A DNA stretch of 64,000 nt, taken from Ignelater luminosus. Lineage: Eukaryota > Arthropoda > Insecta > Coleoptera > Elateridae. Under the pieces are notes generated by a model that was not told the DNA's origin, searched no databases, and saw only the letters and a program-made list of their open reading frames with translations. The DNA is taken from positions 188,342 through 252,341 of the forward strand of contig VTPC01005425.1 of NCBI GenBank assembly GCA_011009095.1, read 5' to 3'. Shown piece after piece: positions 60,901 to 64,000 of the stretch (the stretch's first letter is position 1; each line of letters opens with the position of its first letter). A program made the translations under genes and the position numbers.

Positions 60901-63900
60901 CTTTGGAAGTTCATGTAATAGTTGTATTTTTACGAATGATTGAAAAATCATCGCCTGGGCCAACTCAAATGGGAAGGGGCTCGTATTGTAATGATTTCCG
61001 ATTTCGCTTGATAATTGACAGACATACGAAACCTCAATAAAGAGGTTGATAGCAACACCCCTCTCCACAGTTACCTCTGGACAGTGATTATGATTCTATG
61101 CAAGATTTTTACATTAGAAGCTTTTGTACAAATTAATTTAACGATTTCAATCAATTTTACATAATTTTCCATTTTCATGTTGCACTCAACTGACTGATGA
61201 AGAAATTGATGGGGACATCTTGGAACTTCCGCGCCATTAAATCTTTTAAGAATGCATAAAAGTATGAAACCGTCTTAATTTCGAAAGTTACAACCTGTAA
61301 TAAAATAGCAATTAACGAAGCAATTTAAAGAAGTGTCTTTTTAGGCACGGAAATTAGATGTAAAAATTAGTTTCGGTTATTCGGTTTTGATTATCTAACA
61401 TTTACTGTGCCCCTGTAACCTAGTGTCTGTATTTGTTTTTGCAACAAATTCAATTGTTTTACAATAAAATTAATTAATTGATGCGTAGGCACCCAGAATG
61501 AAAATTCAATTTAAATATGTGTAAATTACTTTAATTTTTAAAAAAAGTATAAAGCGTCGATTAATTTACTTTGCTGCCTTACTATAATATTTATGTTTTT
61601 AATTGTTTTATTGACATGCGTCATTTCCCGGAATAGGTAACACCTTATAATTAATGATTATGTAGCGATTTAGAAATACTTTTGCACGTTCACACGCGCT
61701 TTAATTACCGGTAGTAAGTCTAAGAGGTTTAAAAAAAATTGGCCAAAGTGGAAATTCTGTCCATAAAAAGAGAAAAATTAGTTTGGCTGATAGAGTAAAG
61801 AAGATAAATGAGAAATCAATTAGGTTTGTAAATCCAATTTATGTGATGAATTTCGACTGCCTCCTAAATTTTCTGCAATTTAATTATCCTGGCAAGGGTG
61901 TGTCACGTTTGATATTATTTTCTTATACATCGTTAATATCGTTGTAGATAATTTTTTATAGAGATTTTATCCTAGAGAAGATTGCCAAGCTTTTTTATAG
62001 TTACTTAGTTTTTCCATTTTTATAAAATCCAAGGATAACTGAATCTGACGTTTAAGACATCTCTAAAAGTCCTATAGTAAAGAAACCGCATCCTCCGGTA
62101 TATTTTGGTCAAATCCCAAACGACCCTTAGGTTCATTGGTTAAAAGAAAAATGAAAAAAAATATATATATATAACGTAAAAGCTTTTTTTGTTTGCTAAA
62201 ACCATTTGTCAAATTTATAATTGATCATAAACTCCCCGTGAAAAGTATGTATTTTTGCACTTCAAATTAATGTTGTCATTTGAATTTATCAATTTTTATC
62301 AACTAGTAAAAAGAGGTCGATAAACATGTTAAAAAAAGTCTGAATTTGCTTTTATTAGTAGAACTCGATCAAAATGGGAATTTTTTGTTCGCTTTTGTTC
62401 GCTCTTGAATGAACAAAAACCTCAAAATCCTGTAATATTTTTTTTATCAATTATCCGGGGATTATGAAGCATTCAAGTGAAGCCATACGCGATGAATTCC
62501 AAATCAAATACAAAAATGGAAGGGCAACCTGACTTAGGTATTCCCTTTCTGCATTTCAATTTTTATAGATGAATATTTGATTGTGTGATTAAAACGTTAT
62601 TATCTCTTTTAAGTATTGCGATGAACATTTTCATTCCCTCCAATTCATGTAAAGAAACCCTAAATTTTCAGATTTTAATATATCGTACGTGTTAAAAGAT
62701 TTGATTAAGGGAAACAAAGAACGTTTAGATAATTTTCATCTATTGCGCTTTATGCAGCAGCTTTTTAAAAATTTTGATACATCACCCTCTAAGATAACCT
62801 TGCATTATTATTCAAGAAAGCATCAGGCTACGTTTCTATTGTGCTGTTGTACAACCCTTAACGTTTGCAGAAAAAGAATAAAGCAATTAAATTTAACGAG
62901 ACGTTGTACACTAGCACTACTGACAAGGGAAAAATATACCCTATTAGTTTTTCGAATGCCGCCGGCTTTTCCCTCATTATCTCTTCTTGAATAGAACAAA
63001 TTTCTTTTTTACGTTATAAGAAATTGATATTCTTAAAAATGCTAATTATGCTTTAATTAAAAATATTTATTTCTATACCAGCTTTTAGACGAGGGAAAAT
63101 TAATCTGAGCCAACATCAATTTATCATTTTCTCACAGTTATAATTTTTTCATTAGTTTTCAGTAAACTTTCTTCTCCCTATAATTTACGGCCTAAGTTAA
63201 TTAGCACCTTCTCATGATTCTATTTCTGATTTACCATTTTTTCTTTGAAATGAAATTTTATTTTTCTTTTGCTTCCCCATTCGGTTGTTACATGGGGCAA
63301 TTAATCGTCCGGTTTTTTTTGTATCTTGTATCTGACACTTTCTTTTAGATATAAAAAAAGATAATTAAGTCAAGGTTTTAATGTAATTAGATTGATACGA
63401 ACAGATAATAAGCGTGTTTATTCATGTTGTTTTGCTTTTGAATCATTTAAAATTCCTGCCATAAAACAGGCACAACTTTTCTTTTTTCTTTAAATTTGAT
63501 TGCAACTTTTTAAAAACTTTTCTTCTAGAAAACGCTAATAGTATAAAAAAAGAGAGGAAAAAACTATGTTTTTAAATTTAATAAAGAAGCTGTTGAGATT
63601 CAACTAGAAAGAAGTTTTCCAGATTTTCAAACAAATTCTTATGAATAATTAATAAGCTAAAACTTTCACTGATCGAAGAATACACAACTCAAACCTTTTT
63701 TGCCGGTTTATTTTTCTTTTAAATTTTTTATTCTGTTTGCACGCTTATTATATTGAAATCCTTTAAGGCTGTCTGGCCTACAATTCGAAATCAATTTTTT
63801 GTGCAGTTAAATACGACTAGACTTGTGTATGAATGAAATCAGCTTCAAGTTATGAATTTCTTTTTAAATCTTTTTGGGTCTTGTACAAAAAAAATCTGTC

Positions 63901-64000
63901 TGGACTGGACCTGGTTTTGTATCCTTATACAGTGCGCCTCTAAAGTTCTGCATACATTCATTATTTCAATAAGTAATAAATACGTTTGGTACTAAATTTG
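57946..64000 (+). other. Intron segment 3, continuing beyond the window
   Basis: No acceptor-exon pair with a convincing frame is visible after the second recursive site, so the intron appears to continue past 64000. The Tc1-like relic at 59.8-60.8 kb is the only feature supported. From 60.8 to 64 kb the DNA is AT-rich with short frames only; the 101-codon frame at 62689-62994 has no supporting signals. A tatatatatata repeat lies at about 62161. Confidence 0.4.
59790..60771 (+). pseudogene. Tc1-like (DD34E) transposase relic
   Basis: The relic begins in the second half of the DNA-binding domain (SIVRMFKTTGSV, then KITAAHRRALRRIIEKNHRV) and continues through CSDESQFEVCVED (first aspartate), FPASVMV and KLHFIKRTVDTNKYLQILEK. 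The last 123 codons (60400-60771) are one clean frame with FIFQQDGAACHTSKQFLKWL (second aspartate), SSSPDLPPIETLLREMKKML (glutamate) and a normal C-terminus. Thirty-four residues separate the second D from the E, the Tc1 pattern. The usual NPIENLW reads PPIETLL. Frame changes break the middle, and the first helix-turn-helix and terminal inverted repeats could not be found, so the element is 5'-decayed and inactive. Confidence 0.85.

Noticed and set aside
62689-62994. 101-codon frame near the right end
   Set aside because: It does not begin with ATG, has no recognisable motif and no promoter or splice support. Its length is within what chance gives in this composition.

Overview
The window looks like insect nuclear DNA, though the species cannot be told from it. 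It is strongly AT-rich and has almost no long open frames. Sharp GC-richer islands are scattered through it, with Tc1/mariner-type DNA transposons and metazoan splice signals. There is no tRNA, rRNA, CRISPR or bacterial-type gene that I can support. Most of it reads as one very long intron, or intron plus flank, of a + strand gene whose other exons lie outside the window.

The main signal is a pair of near-identical zero-length-exon sites at 25939/25940 and 57887/57888. In each, a strong 3' splice site (pyrimidine tract ending TTTGTTTCAG) runs directly into a strong 5' splice site (GTGAGTA). Seventeen bases are identical across the two junctions. This is the architecture of recursive splice sites (ratchet points), known from very long Drosophila introns such as those of Ultrabithorax. 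Each is followed 58-76 bases later by a second strong donor ((C/G)AG|GTAAGA), which defines a small exon with stops in all three frames, as expected for a recursive-splice (RS) exon. Upstream on the same strand, a candidate exon ends at a perfect CAG|GTAAGT donor (2354/2355) in a CpG-rich island. A candidate 153-base exon lies at 11041-11193. Together they suggest the path exon (about 2.3 kb), optional exon (11.0 kb), ratchet 1 (25.9 kb), ratchet 2 (57.9 kb), then an exon beyond 64 kb.

Layout: 1-2240, flank or upstream intron with two small MITE-like repeats. 2211-2560, candidate TATA box, exon and CpG island. 2.4-25.9 kb, intron with an inverted-repeat element (5.3-6.0 kb), the 11 kb exon, and minus-strand candidate exons at 9.9, 15.6 and 21.2 kb. 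25.9-57.9 kb, the second intron segment with a 1.2 kb mariner-like element (28.6 kb), a 1.2 kb D37E-like element with perfect terminal repeats (43.1 kb), a mariner fossil fragment (48.3 kb), a Rel/NF-kB consensus site (35.1 kb), GC-rich possible regulatory islands (47.0, 50.8, 53.0 and 53.5 kb), a pyrimidine tract (54.9 kb) and a diverged tandem repeat (56.1 kb). 57.9-64.0 kb, the third segment with a Tc1-like (DD34E) transposase relic (59.8-60.8 kb).

No host gene could be named. The transposases are all visibly broken. The minus-strand and small-ORF candidates are tentative and need conservation or RNA evidence.
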